Source: Chitinophaga barathri
GTDB lineage: Bacteria; Bacteroidota; Bacteroidia; Chitinophagales; Chitinophagaceae
Direction: 5' to 3'
DNA length: 64,000 nt
Assembly: GCF_003807585.1 (NCBI RefSeq)
Contig: NZ_RMBX01000014.1
Location: 124,001-188,000 of the forward strand
In this document: positions 34,006 through 42,785 of the stretch, one piece after another
Layout of the letters: each line of letters starts with the position of its first letter
Numbering within the stretch: position 1 is the stretch's first letter
Program-made: the position numbers and the translations under genes
Notes under the pieces: model-generated
Told to the model about the DNA's origin: nothing
The model's database searches: none
Seen by the model: only the letters and a program-made list of their open reading frames with translations

Positions 34006-35187
34006 TTACTGTTTTACGATGATCCTCCTGCCTTCTATCCTAAACTGCACATTGTTTTTCCGCAATGCTTCCAGTACGTCGGACAGGTTTAATTCTCTTT
34101 GTATCTTTCCTTCAAACACCGCTCCGTTGTTACCGCCCTCGTAAGCCACTTCCACATCGTACCAACGGCTCAGCTGCCTCATCACGGTGCGCAGGTCCGC
34201 ATTTTTGAAACAGAACATACCTTTTTTCCAGGCCACAGCTTCTTCCGTATCCACGTCCTGCACTTTCACGAAACCGCCGGTATTTCCGTAGATCACTGTA
34301 CCCTGCTGGCCGGGCTTCAGCACCTGCTGGTTCTGAAAGACGGAAATGCTCACTTTACCTTCCAGCAAGGTGGTCCTGATATCCTGTTCGTCCTCGTAGG
34401 CATTTACGTTGAAGTGCGTGCCGAGGACGTTGATCTCTGTTGATTTATTGATGGCCACTTTAAATGGCTTCTTTTCGTTTTTGGCCACTTCAAAATACGC
34501 TTCGCCGGTGATCTCCACTTTTCGTTCGTCTCCGCTGAACACGGCGGGGTAACGGATGGAAGACGCCGCGTTGAGCCATACCTGCGTACCGTCGCTCAGC
34601 GCAATGCGGTATTGCCCGCCCCTGGGCGTTGCAATGACATTATACATATTGCCGCCCGTTTCACCGGTGCCGCCAACGTAAGCCAGCTGCCCGTTGCCCA
34701 GCTTCACGACATTGCTGCCGCCCTGCTGTGCCAGCGTACCGTCCGCCGCTTCGTCCAGCAAGATGGTAGCGCCGTTTGCCAGGGTAAGCACCGCTTTGTT
34801 GCCACCGGGGCCGATTTCGTGCTGCAAGGTGTCCGTGGCGGGTTTCACGGCGATGGTCTGCTGCGGTTGCCTGTTAAGCAGGTAAGCCCCTGCGCTCAGC
34901 AATACCAGCAGCACCGCCGCCGCAGCCCAGTAACGTATACGTGGGCGGGCCGGACGCATTTCCGCTTCCATGCCCGCGATCCGCTCCTTGATCTGCTCAA
35001 AGAGCACAGCATCCGGAGGGCCGGGCACACCGGACTGCTCCACCGTCTGCGCATACCTGTCCATTACGGCCTTAAACTCCGGCTCGTCCATAGACTGCAA
35101 ACAGATCGACAGTTCTTTTTGCTCTGCTTCGGTCATTGTGCCGGAAGCATACCTGTCCAGTAAGTAAATGATTTTTTCCTGGCTCAT
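34006..35187 (-). CDS. FecR-type anti-sigma factor
   Basis: The 393-residue protein is a membrane anti-sigma factor. It has an N-terminal cytoplasmic helical domain (about residues 1-80), one TM helix (YWAAAAVLLVLLSAGAYLL, about 85-105), a periplasmic FecR domain (TPRGGQYRIALSDGTQVWLNAASSIRYP), and a C-terminal DUF4974 domain (LSDVLEALRKNNVQFRIEG). It holds the ECF sigma factor until the STN domain of SusC signals. The gene lies between the sigma gene and susC on the same strand. Confidence 0.95.
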   Translation of the reverse strand: MSQEKIIYLLDRYASGTMTEAEQKELSICLQSMDEPEFKAVMDRYAQTVEQSGVPGPPDAVLFEQIKERIAGMEAEMRPARPRIRYWAAAAVLLVLLSAGAYLLNRQPQQTIAVKPATDTLQHEIGPGGNKAVLTLANGATILLDEAADGTLAQQGGSNVVKLGNGQLAYVGGTGETGGNMYNVIATPRGGQYRIALSDGTQVWLNAASSIRYPAVFSGDERKVEITGEAYFEVAKNEKKPFKVAINKSTEINVLGTHFNVNAYEDEQDIRTTLLEGKVSISVFQNQQVLKPGQQGTVIYGNTGGFVKVQDVDTEEAVAWKKGMFCFKNADLRTVMRQLSRWYDVEVAYEGGNNGAVFEGKIQRELNLSDVLEALRKNNVQFRIEGRRIIVKQ

Positions 35188-35260
35188 AACCTTGCTTGCT
35201 AATAAGACTGTTGGGGAAAGAGAAAGAACACCTTTTGCGGAAAAAAAATTTCCAGCGGTG

Positions 35261-35863
35261 TCAGAGTGTTTGTAAAATGCTGAATATGAGAATGATACTA
35301 AGAATTTTCAGATCGGCATGTGTGCTGAGACAGGCTTTGAGATACCAGGTGGCTTCGTATAGCTGTTTTTTCACGGCGAACTTGGTGATGTTCAGCTCGG
35401 CGGCGATCTCGTCCAGCGAAAGGCCTTCTTCGTTGCGGAGGATAAAGATGCGGCGTTTCTGTTTGGGCAGTTTATTGATGAGGGCCCGCGCGATGCGGTG
35501 ATATTCGCGTAGCTCGAGTTTTTCCTGAACGTCCGAATGGCTTTCCGGCTGCTGCAGTTGCAACAAGCCGATCACTTTGCGCTGCCGGGCCTGTTGGGTA
35601 CGGAGGTCCGCCAGGCGGTTGCGCGCCATGGTGAACAGGTACGCCTGCAGCGACGTGATGTTCACGAGTGTTTCTTTGCGGAGCCAGAGTTTGATAAAAA
35701 TATCCTGGATCACTTCATGGGTATCGGGCAGCGAAAAGCCGGTAAGCGGATAAATAAAAAGATGCAGTTTTGGCTGGTATTGTTCATACAGGCTGGCGAA
35801 AGCCGATTCATCACCAGCGGCCATCCGCCTGCATAACGCCGATTCTGATGAGATACTGTTCAT
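35261..35863 (-). CDS. ECF-family RNA polymerase sigma factor
   Basis: The protein is 200 residues from ATG 35863 (MNSISSESALCRRMAAGDESAF); an upstream in-frame start at 35899 adds 12 residues with poor context. It has sigma-70 region 2 (YQPKLHLFIYPLTGF, DTHEVIQDIFIKLW, LQAYLFTMARNR) and region 4 (LPKQKRRIFILRNEEGLSLDEIAAELNI). The combination with FecR and STN-SusC indicates glycan-responsive control of the PUL. Length is normal. Its target promoter cannot be read reliably from this window. Confidence 0.94.
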   Translation of the reverse strand: MNSISSESALCRRMAAGDESAFASLYEQYQPKLHLFIYPLTGFSLPDTHEVIQDIFIKLWLRKETLVNITSLQAYLFTMARNRLADLRTQQARQRKVIGLLQLQQPESHSDVQEKLELREYHRIARALINKLPKQKRRIFILRNEEGLSLDEIAAELNITKFAVKKQLYEATWYLKACLSTHADLKILSIILIFSILQTL

Positions 35864-36235
35864 TTGGTTGAAATTTAGGCCCATCGCCGGGCCCGGCATA
35901 CGTTTTGGTCACATGGAATTACAGGGAGAAATCCCCTTGTGTTGTAAATCTAAATAAAAGGAACTGACCAACCAAGGGTTTGCTAAATCCTTTTACCTAA
36001 ATCAGGGAAAAAAGTCAAAATACCAACAGGTGGGTATTCAGCCGGCAGCTGTAAATGCAGCCCTTTAAACCTTATAAATCATTAACTTTATATGCCAGGA
36101 AGATTAACCCCGGTAACCCTTTCCCGGCACCAGCGGGCTTCAGCAACAAGTGTGTTAAGTACACGCCAATCCTTCAACCGGCATATATATGATATATTCT
36201 TTTTAAATTTCTTTCAACCTATAAAACCCTACAAA

Positions 36236-36634
36236 ATGGATTCTTACAAAGTAGGAACCGGCGGGCAGCAGATCAGGCTCGCGGTAGACATTACCAGCAA
36301 CGGCATTGCCACCACCCGCGGTTTCCTCATCACTTCCACAGACCGTTTCCCTATTTCCGGCTGCGCATCCAAAGATGCTACCGGAGACATCATCCAGATG
36401 CCCATCGGTTCCGCTGCCAGCCTCAAAGGCAATAAACTGCTCATCGTAACCAATATCCTTCTTTTCTGGCCGGACAAAGAAACCCGCAAGATCGAATTTG
36501 AAAAGATCACCGCGCGGTATGTGATGGACGATGGTAAAGACGGCCACAAAGAATTTCCCGAGGCAGACCTGAAGATCGATGCGCTGGATGATTTCACGGA
36601 TATCTGGCTGCACAAAACCATTAAACTGAGCTGA
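36236..36634 (+). CDS. Protein of unknown function
   Basis: The 132-residue protein is counted from ATG 36236 (MDSYKVGTGGQQ). A longer frame from 36092 adds 48 residues of poor composition. I do not recognise the family. The sequence is beta-rich (LAVDITSNGIATTRGFLITSTDRFPIS), with no signal peptide, no TM and no Cys pair. The 336-base gap upstream shows no clear promoter; the pattern is AT-rich. It is followed 2 bases later by 36637-37800, with which it is probably co-transcribed. Confidence 0.6.
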   Translation: MDSYKVGTGGQQIRLAVDITSNGIATTRGFLITSTDRFPISGCASKDATGDIIQMPIGSAASLKGNKLLIVTNILLFWPDKETRKIEFEKITARYVMDDGKDGHKEFPEADLKIDALDDFTDIWLHKTIKLS

Positions 36635-36636
36635 GC

Positions 36637-37800
36637 ATGAAAAGAATATTCACCCTGCTCCTGCTGATGTGCGGCAGCCAGCTTTTCGCGCAGCAGGAAA
36701 AAGAACCGGACCATAAGGCTGTGCCGCAATCCAGCGCGTTTAAACTCGTGGACATCTCTCCCACCCTGATAGAAACGCCCGTTACGCCAAAAGCGTTCGG
36801 GCTGGGCATTTTGCAGAACTTTGATAAAGGAAGCAGCTGGCCGCAGAATTACTCGGCGGAGTTTACGCCTTACTGGTGGGCTTTGCCGAAGAACAGGGAT
36901 GCATATAAATTCCTGGGCATCCGCCGGCATGAAGACCCCGTTACCAAAGCGGATGTGTACCGCTCCAATCCTTTTTCCGCGCTGAAGATGACGAATATCT
37001 CCGTGGCCTTTTTGCAGAAAGACCTGGTGCCGGATACCGCGGACGCCACGCAGAAAGTATTTTCAGCCGGTTTCAGGACCACGCTGCTCCGGTTCTATTC
37101 ATCGGCTCACAGCGAAAAACTGAACAATATCATCAACGATATCCGGGCAAACCAGTCGTTGCGCATCGCCGCGCTGGTGAACGATCCGGACTTTATAGCC
37201 GCGGGGGACGACCCGGTAAAGATCGCCGAAGCCACGAAGAACTTCGCCAGGAAAAGAAAAGAGGCCGGCGACAAGATCGATTCCCTGAGACAGACCATAG
37301 AAGATCATATCGCGCAGAAGCCGGCCTTTCAGTGGGACCTGGCGGGCGCTTACGCCACTTACGGCATCGCGGACACGGCGTGGAAAACAGGGAGAGTGGG
37401 CATCTGGAGCACGCTGTCGCTCAACCTCCTGCTGAACGCGCATGGCGAAAGCACCAAACAGAACTACCTGACGATATCTGCCTATACCCGGTATATGTAT
37501 GACAACTACACCACGGAAAAAGGTTTTATCACCAATTCCAACAGTTTTGATGTGGGCGGCAGGCTGTCCTTTGAATTTGACCCGCTGAGCATTGGTTTTG
37601 AGGCGGTGCACCGGAATTACGTGGTGGAAGGCGATCTGCAATCGCAGCGTGTGATCGGGTTCCTGAATTACCGGGTGGGCAAAGACCTTTACCTGAACGG
37701 GGCCTTTGGCAGTGATTTCGGGATGGATAAATCAAGGATCCTGGCGCTTTTTGGGTTGAATTGGGGCTTTGGGAATGAAAAACTGACGTTTAAGGACTAG
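36637..37800 (+). CDS. Secreted protein of unknown function, possible outer-membrane beta-barrel
   Basis: The 387-residue protein has a clear signal peptide (MKRIFTLLLLMCGSQLFAQ). The N-terminal third is soluble-looking, the middle (about residues 180-230) is a charged helix (KNFARKRKEAGDKIDSLRQTIEDH), and the last 170 residues alternate hydrophobic and polar residues as in beta-barrels (LSLNLLLNAHG, YLTISAYTRYMYDNY, LYLNGAFGSDFG, LFGLNWGFG). No known family is recognised. It shares a transcript with 36236-36634, so both may act together at the envelope; this is inference from context only. Confidence 0.66.
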   Translation: MKRIFTLLLLMCGSQLFAQQEKEPDHKAVPQSSAFKLVDISPTLIETPVTPKAFGLGILQNFDKGSSWPQNYSAEFTPYWWALPKNRDAYKFLGIRRHEDPVTKADVYRSNPFSALKMTNISVAFLQKDLVPDTADATQKVFSAGFRTTLLRFYSSAHSEKLNNIINDIRANQSLRIAALVNDPDFIAAGDDPVKIAEATKNFARKRKEAGDKIDSLRQTIEDHIAQKPAFQWDLAGAYATYGIADTAWKTGRVGIWSTLSLNLLLNAHGESTKQNYLTISAYTRYMYDNYTTEKGFITNSNSFDVGGRLSFEFDPLSIGFEAVHRNYVVEGDLQSQRVIGFLNYRVGKDLYLNGAFGSDFGMDKSRILALFGLNWGFGNEKLTFKD

Positions 37801-37845
37801 GAACGACATACGGAAAGCCGCCACCAGTCGCACGGGAGGTCATGA

Positions 37846-38008
37846 CATGATAGTATTTTGCCTTGCTATTTTTAAATAGCCTTATTTCTGCTGCGTAGTA
37901 GTTGGAACCTGCTATGGTGGCTATAGGAGAGATACAGGGAAGGTGGACTTGAGGTGGAGATGAGGCGGACTTGATCCGGAGTTGATGCGGGTTAATATTC
38001 CATTAGCC
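37846..38008. repeat. 11-bp phased intergenic repeat element, copy B
   Basis: This 163-base element lies in the 533-base gap before tig. It starts TAGTATTTTGC near 37850, has core GCTATAGGAGA at 37920, then units TATAGGAGAGA, TACAGGGAAGG, TGGACTTGAGG, TGGAGATGAGG, CGGACTTGATC and CGGAGTTGATG, each 11 bases (37922-37987), and ends GTTAATATnCnATTAGCC-like. It is highly similar over its full length to copy C (61214-61375), which is 162 bases long. It has no long open frame. Confidence 0.72.
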
Positions 38009-38075
38009 CCTTGCCGGCTGCAGGAAGGGAGGCTACGCTAATCCTTTTCCCCCTTCAAATCTCGCATAAACGCAC

Positions 38076-38083
38076 TATCTTCG
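38076..38083 (+). promoter_or_regulatory. Candidate -7 box upstream of tig
   Basis: TATCTTCG is one base off TAnnTTTG. It would give a leader of about 240 bases before tig. The rest of the gap (38090-38333) shows no recognisable RNA gene; the last 50 bases are AT-rich, so a second promoter nearer the gene is possible. Confidence 0.3.
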
Positions 38084-38333
38084 CGCTTCGCCGGTGGTGG
38101 CATTTTTCTGCAAACAGCTGATATCTACCGCTTTACAGCAACCGGCGGAGCTCAGGGGAACGGGTTCCCGGCCGGCATAAAATGATAATTTGTCTGCCCC
38201 CGCCCGTACGTTTTCTGCTAAAAAGGCAGGAATTCCCGCTCCCGGCCCCGTGGCACAATCTTCGCAGACTAGTGCTTCACAGCCATAAACAAGCTTTATT
38301 TATTCTGTGTTTTAATATATTAACAAAAAACAA

Positions 38334-39704
38334 ATGGCAACCGTAACCAGAGAGAACATTGGTTTATTAAATGATAAGATCACTGTGAAAGTGAGCCAGG
38401 AAGATTACCTTCCCAATTTCGAGAAAGCTGTAAAGCATTTTTCCAAGAATGCAAGCATTCCGGGGTTCCGGAAAGGCCAGGTTCCTGCCGGCATGATCAA
38501 AAAAATGAGCGGCCAGGCCCTTTTCCAGGACGAGGTGCTGAAAACCGTAGAAAAGGAACTGATGGGTTACCTTCAGCAGGAAAAACTGGAGATCTTCGCC
38601 CAGCCCCTGTCTCTGGATACAGAAGCCAAATCCCTTGATTACGCGACACCTTCCGACTATAATTTCGAGTTTGAAGTGGGCCTGAAGCCTTCTTTCGATG
38701 TAAACGCCCTTCTTTCCAAAACTTCCCTCACCCGCTATAACGTAGTAGTATCGGATGTGGTGGTGAACCAGGAGCTGGAGCGCCTGCAGCTGAAAGGCGG
38801 CAAAATGTCCGATCCCGAAAACATTGATTCAGAAAATAATGTACTCAGCCTGGAATTCCTGGAATCAGACGCAAAAGGCCATGTAGCCGAAGGCGCTGAA
38901 AAGAAAGAAAATTCCCTGCTGGTAAAATCCTTCTCCGAAGCCACCCAGAAAGAACTGATGGGCAAAAAAGCCGGCGATACCCTGGTTATCCAGCTGTCCA
39001 AAGCCTTTGATAAAACACAGGGCGAAGCCATCGTGAAAGATCTGGGCCTGGCTACTGATAAAGATGCCCTGGACAAATACTTCCAGCTCACCATCACCAA
39101 AGTGGGGCTGATCGAAAAAAGAGAACTGAACGAAGAGTTCTTCAACGAAGTATATCCCGGCCAGGAGATCAAAACAGAAGAAGCATTCAGGGAAAAACTA
39201 AGAGAAGAGATCGGCAAGTACTGGAAGCAGGAAGCTACCAACCACATGCACAACGATCTGTTCGAAACCCTGGTGCACGAAACACCCATCGAGCTTCCTA
39301 AAGAATTCCTCAAACGCTGGCTGCAGAAAGGCGGGGAAAACCCGAAAACAGCCGAGGAAGCCGAACACGAATACCCGAGCTTCGACCATCAGCTGCGCTG
39401 GACCCTCATCAGCGACAAACTGATCCGCGATAATTCCCTGGAAGTTTCCTTCGAGGAACTGAAAGAAAGCGCCCGTGCAAAGATCATGGGATACTACGGC
39501 CTCGGCGGCGAACAGGCAGAGTGGCTGGACAGCTACCTGGAGCGCCTCCTGCAGGACGAAAAGTATGTGGATCAGACCTATCGCGAAATGATCACCCAAA
39601 AACTGTTTGATTGGGCTGAAACCAAGGTGAACGTAAAAGAAGAGGAAATTTCCGCCGAAGATTTTGTTAAATTACCTCATAAACATCACCATCATGAACA
39701 TTAA
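38334..39704 (+). CDS. tig: Trigger factor
   Basis: It is the ribosome-associated chaperone at the peptide exit tunnel. The 456 residues include the N-terminal ribosome-binding motif (IPGFRKGQVP, about residues 44-53), a diverged PPIase-like domain (about 155-250), and a C-terminal helical chaperone domain. The protein ends in a His-rich tail (HKHHHHEH), whose coding sequence overlaps the clpP start by 11 bases. Order tig-clpP-clpX is the common bacterial one. Low similarity in the PPIase region is typical for Bacteroidota. Confidence 0.94.
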   Translation: MATVTRENIGLLNDKITVKVSQEDYLPNFEKAVKHFSKNASIPGFRKGQVPAGMIKKMSGQALFQDEVLKTVEKELMGYLQQEKLEIFAQPLSLDTEAKSLDYATPSDYNFEFEVGLKPSFDVNALLSKTSLTRYNVVVSDVVVNQELERLQLKGGKMSDPENIDSENNVLSLEFLESDAKGHVAEGAEKKENSLLVKSFSEATQKELMGKKAGDTLVIQLSKAFDKTQGEAIVKDLGLATDKDALDKYFQLTITKVGLIEKRELNEEFFNEVYPGQEIKTEEAFREKLREEIGKYWKQEATNHMHNDLFETLVHETPIELPKEFLKRWLQKGGENPKTAEEAEHEYPSFDHQLRWTLISDKLIRDNSLEVSFEELKESARAKIMGYYGLGGEQAEWLDSYLERLLQDEKYVDQTYREMITQKLFDWAETKVNVKEEEISAEDFVKLPHKHHHHEH

Positions 39705-40410
39705 TAACAACGAATTCAGGAAATATGCCATCCAGCACAGAGGGATCAGTAGCCTGGTTGTAGATAGTTACGCGCGTCACCACCAACATCAGATCAATTC
39801 TCTGACGCCGTATATTATCGAGGAGCGCCAGCTCAACGTTACCCAGATGGACGTGTTTTCCCGCCTCATGGCAGACAGGATCATCTTCCTGGGCGACCCT
39901 ATCAACGATTACGTGGCAAACGTGATCACCGCCCAGCTGCTGTTCCTGGAATCAGCCGACCGTAACCGGGACATCCAGATGTACATCAACAGCCCTGGTG
40001 GCTCCGTATACGCCGGCCTGGGCATCTATGATACCATGCAGATCATCAGCCCCGAAGTGGCTACCATCTGTACCGGTATGGCCGCCTCTTTCGGCGCCGT
40101 ACTGCTCGTGGCAGGTACCAAAGGCAAACGCACCGCGCTGAAACACGCCCGTGTGATGATCCACCAGCCTCATGGCGGTGCCGAAGGCCAGACCTCCGAT
40201 ATCGAGATCACCGCACGCGAGTTCGTAAAACTCAAAAAAGAGCTGAACGAAATCATCGCCACCCACAGCGGCCAGTCCGTAAAACGTGTGGAAAAAGACG
40301 GTGACCGCGATTACTGGATGACCGCAGACGAAGCCAAAGAATACGGCATCATCGACGACGTTCTGGAAAAGAACCCGAAGAAAAAAGCCGCGGAAAATAA
40401 TCCTCAATAA
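39694..40410 (+). CDS. clpP: ATP-dependent Clp protease proteolytic subunit
   Basis: The serine protease subunit works with ClpX. The start is ATG 39694 (MNINNNEFRKYAIQHRG), inside the end of tig; an in-frame upstream start at 39664 adds ten residues and is less likely. It is 238 residues, including a Bacteroidota-type N-terminal extension. Catalytic Ser is in GMAASFGAVL and His in MIHQPHGG, with Asp later near YWMTADEA. Transcription ends at the 40417 hairpin, so clpX has its own promoter. Confidence 0.96.
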   Translation: MNINNNEFRKYAIQHRGISSLVVDSYARHHQHQINSLTPYIIEERQLNVTQMDVFSRLMADRIIFLGDPINDYVANVITAQLLFLESADRNRDIQMYINSPGGSVYAGLGIYDTMQIISPEVATICTGMAASFGAVLLVAGTKGKRTALKHARVMIHQPHGGAEGQTSDIEITAREFVKLKKELNEIIATHSGQSVKRVEKDGDRDYWMTADEAKEYGIIDDVLEKNPKKKAAENNPQ

Positions 40411-40416
40411 TGCAGA

Positions 40417-40447
40417 AACGTCCCGCTCCGGCGGGACGTTTTATTTT
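40417..40447 (+). terminator. Intrinsic terminator after clpP
   Basis: A 10-base-pair stem AACGTCCCGC/GCGGGACGTT with loop TCCG is followed by TTATTTT. It separates tig-clpP from clpX. Confidence 0.88.
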
Positions 40448-40537
40448 CATCTTCCCGGGGACCGGTCATGATACCTTTCCTGCCCTTCCGGAGATGCCTG
40501 ATTCCATTTTTGCCCCTGCTGGGAATAGGGTTTTCTT

Positions 40538-40570
40538 TTTGCACTCCCCCCGAAAAAATGCTTAAATTTG
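40538..40570 (+). promoter_or_regulatory. clpX promoter
   Basis: TTTG at 40538-40541 (-33) and TAAATTTG at 40563-40570 (-7) are spaced by 21 bases, both perfect or near-perfect Bacteroidota consensus. The distance to the clpX ATG is 43 bases. This is the clearest promoter in the window. Confidence 0.72.
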
Positions 40571-40613
40571 TGGTCCCAGTAAGGGACTCAGCATTCATAT
40601 TAAAATTATTTAG

Positions 40614-41855
40614 ATGAAAGAATCCAAGATACGCTGTTCTTTCTGTAACCGTAACAAAGACGAGGTAAGAATACTGATCGCCGGTGCGGAAGGGCATATC
40701 TGTGAAAACTGCGTGGCAAACGCCCAGGAGATCATAGAACAGGAACTGAACCCGGGTGGAGAAACCAAAAAGGCCACTCCCTCCCATTTTGTTCCCAAAG
40801 TGTCCAAGCCGGTAGAGATCAAGCACTTCCTGGATGAATATGTGATCGGGCAGGATGACGCCAAAAAGATACTGGCTGTAGCGGTATACAACCACTACAA
40901 ACGTCTCAATCAGACAGTTACGGACGATGATGTGGAGATCGAAAAAAGCAACCTGATCATGGTGGGCGAAACCGGTACGGGTAAAACCCTCCTGGCCAAA
41001 TCCATCGCCAAGCTGCTGAACGTACCCTTCACCATCGTGGACGCCACCGTGTTCACCGAAGCCGGTTACGTAGGCGAAGACGTTGAAAGCATTCTCACCC
41101 GCCTCCTCCAGGTGTGCAACTACGATGTGGAAGCAGCCGAAAGAGGCATTGTGTATATCGACGAAATCGACAAGATCGCCCGCAAAAGCGATAATCCTTC
41201 CATCACCCGCGACGTTAGCGGCGAAGGCGTACAGCAGGGCCTGCTGAAACTCCTGGAAGGCACAGAAGTACTTGTGCCCCCGCAAGGCGGCCGTAAACAC
41301 CCGGAGCAAAAGCTCATCAAGGTGAATACGCAGAACATCCTCTTCATCTGCGGCGGCGCATTCGACGGCGTGGACCGTATCATTTCCCGCAGGATCCAGA
41401 CGCACTCCATCGGCTTCACCGTGAACAAAGAAAGGGAAGAAGACGCGCGCAAGCACATTCTCCGTTACGTGAATTCACAGGACCTCAAACAATTCGGCCT
41501 TATCCCCGAACTGCTGGGCCGCCTGCCGATCGTGACCTACCTGAATACGCTGGACAAGGAAGCCCTTGCCGCGATCCTGACAGAACCGCGCAACGCCCTC
41601 GTAAAACAATACAAAAAACTTTTCAGGGTAGAAGGCATCGAGCTGACCATTACACCCGACGCGGTGGACTATATCGTGGACAAGGCCCTGGAATACAAGC
41701 TGGGCGCCCGTGGTCTCCGTTCCATCTGCGAAGTGGTATTGGCGGACGCGATGTTCAACCTTCCCTCGGCAAACGAAAAAACATTCGTGCTCACACGCGA
41801 ATATTGCGCGGAGAAACTGGATAAGAGCACACTGGTAACCTTAAAAGTAGCCTAA
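40614..41855 (+). CDS. clpX: ATP-dependent Clp protease ATP-binding subunit ClpX
   Basis: The AAA+ unfoldase feeds ClpP. The 413 residues have an N-terminal zinc-binding domain (CSFCNRN...CENC, four Cys), Walker A GETGTGKTLLAK, the pore loop GYVGEDVE, Walker B YIDEIDKI, and the sensor-2 region GARGLRSICE. It has its own promoter after a terminator. The 65-residue gene 41866-42063 follows 10 bases later. Confidence 0.97.
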   Translation: MKESKIRCSFCNRNKDEVRILIAGAEGHICENCVANAQEIIEQELNPGGETKKATPSHFVPKVSKPVEIKHFLDEYVIGQDDAKKILAVAVYNHYKRLNQTVTDDDVEIEKSNLIMVGETGTGKTLLAKSIAKLLNVPFTIVDATVFTEAGYVGEDVESILTRLLQVCNYDVEAAERGIVYIDEIDKIARKSDNPSITRDVSGEGVQQGLLKLLEGTEVLVPPQGGRKHPEQKLIKVNTQNILFICGGAFDGVDRIISRRIQTHSIGFTVNKEREEDARKHILRYVNSQDLKQFGLIPELLGRLPIVTYLNTLDKEALAAILTEPRNALVKQYKKLFRVEGIELTITPDAVDYIVDKALEYKLGARGLRSICEVVLADAMFNLPSANEKTFVLTREYCAEKLDKSTLVTLKVA

Positions 41856-41865
41856 AACAAACCCC

Positions 41866-42063
41866 ATGCAGGAGCTGATCCAACAATTGAAAGACAAGGC
41901 AGGCATTACAGACGAGCAGGCCGTTAAAGCAATAGAAGCCGTGAAGGATTTTGTGAAAAGCAAATTGCCCCCTGTGATCGCGGGCAATGTGGATGCATGG
42001 TTCGAAGGAATGGCAGGCAGCGCTGCATCAAAGCAGGACGCTGCTGACGACTTCCTGGATTAA
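41866..42063 (+). CDS. Small helical protein of unknown function
   Basis: The 65-residue protein (MQELIQQLKDKAGITDEQ...DDFLD) is predicted all-helical with repeated short helices (AIEAVKDFVKSKLPPVI). There is no signal or TM segment. Similar short proteins of the DUF2267/DUF937 kind exist, but I cannot assign the family. It is 10 bases after clpX and probably translated from the same mRNA. It may have nothing to do with proteolysis. Confidence 0.68.
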   Translation: MQELIQQLKDKAGITDEQAVKAIEAVKDFVKSKLPPVIAGNVDAWFEGMAGSAASKQDAADDFLD

Positions 42064-42182
42064 CAACAATCAGGCTAGGCAGCCCGGAAGATGGAACGGA
42101 ATGCATCGTAAAAGAAGCAAAACACCAGGTCTCCCAGGTTCCTCAAAAAAGAAATGATCAATAAAAGCATTTGATATATTTT

Positions 42183-42758
42183 TTAAGCAGAGACGCCTTC
42201 GGGCGTCTCTTGTTGTTTATAATACTGTTCCAGTTCTTTAAAAGCACCCTTCCTTTTCGCCCTTTTGGCAAGGAAACTATACAGCCATACCTGGAGCTTA
42301 TGCGGCAGGAAAGTTAGGTAAGTTTCCCCCAACTCCAGCAATACCGCCAGGTGACTGAACTTTTTAGGCATCCCTTTTTTATTCACCTTCCCATCCACCG
42401 CCAGCCCGTAAGCAACTCTCAGGCAGGCTTCGAACTGCCTTGCCGGTTTGATCGTGACTTTGAAAGCCACCGGATGTTTGCTGCTCGGGTTAAAAAAGAG
42501 ATGTTGTATGTGTAACGGCACATCCGCCCTGCCACCCCTACTCAGGAAAAGAAATTCTTTTCCTATCCGCAGGCCCAGCTCCCCTTCCACTACTTCAAAA
42601 TGTTCGGTGAAGGTGGTATGGTAATGCAGCCCGTTTTTCCCGCCCGGCGCCAGTTCCACCAGCACCGTCACGTGCGAGCCGCCGGTTTCTTCCGTCGTTT
42701 CGAGGAAAGTTACTTTGTCTCCGATGTAAGGATTACTGATCGTGCGTGGTAAAGCCAT
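42183..42758 (-). CDS. Cupin-domain protein
   Basis: The 191-residue protein has a single cupin beta-barrel, with motif 1 as GGKNGLHYHTTFTEHFEVVEGELGL (two His, Glu, distal His in the metal-site pattern) and a degenerate motif 2 (ADVPLHIQHLFFNPS, where one His is present). Ligand and function are not readable. The C-terminal 60 residues are helical. It is encoded between the clpX unit (convergent) and the cytochrome c gene (same strand, 27 bases), so it could be co-transcribed with the cytochrome. The last codons overlap a hairpin at 42189-42210. Confidence 0.83.
   Translation of the reverse strand: MALPRTISNPYIGDKVTFLETTEETGGSHVTVLVELAPGGKNGLHYHTTFTEHFEVVEGELGLRIGKEFLFLSRGGRADVPLHIQHLFFNPSSKHPVAFKVTIKPARQFEACLRVAYGLAVDGKVNKKGMPKKFSHLAVLLELGETYLTFLPHKLQVWLYSFLAKRAKRKGAFKELEQYYKQQETPEGVSA
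42189..42210 (+). terminator. Hairpin, probable terminator of the clpX transcript
   Basis: A 9-base-pair stem AGAGACGCC/GGCGTCTCT with TTCG tetraloop is followed on the plus strand by TGTTGTTTAT. It lies within the last codons of the convergent cupin gene. On the minus strand no T-run follows, so it works mainly for the plus strand, if at all. Confidence 0.5.
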
Positions 42759-42785
42759 GATAGAACGTTTTAAAACCCCGGGAGG

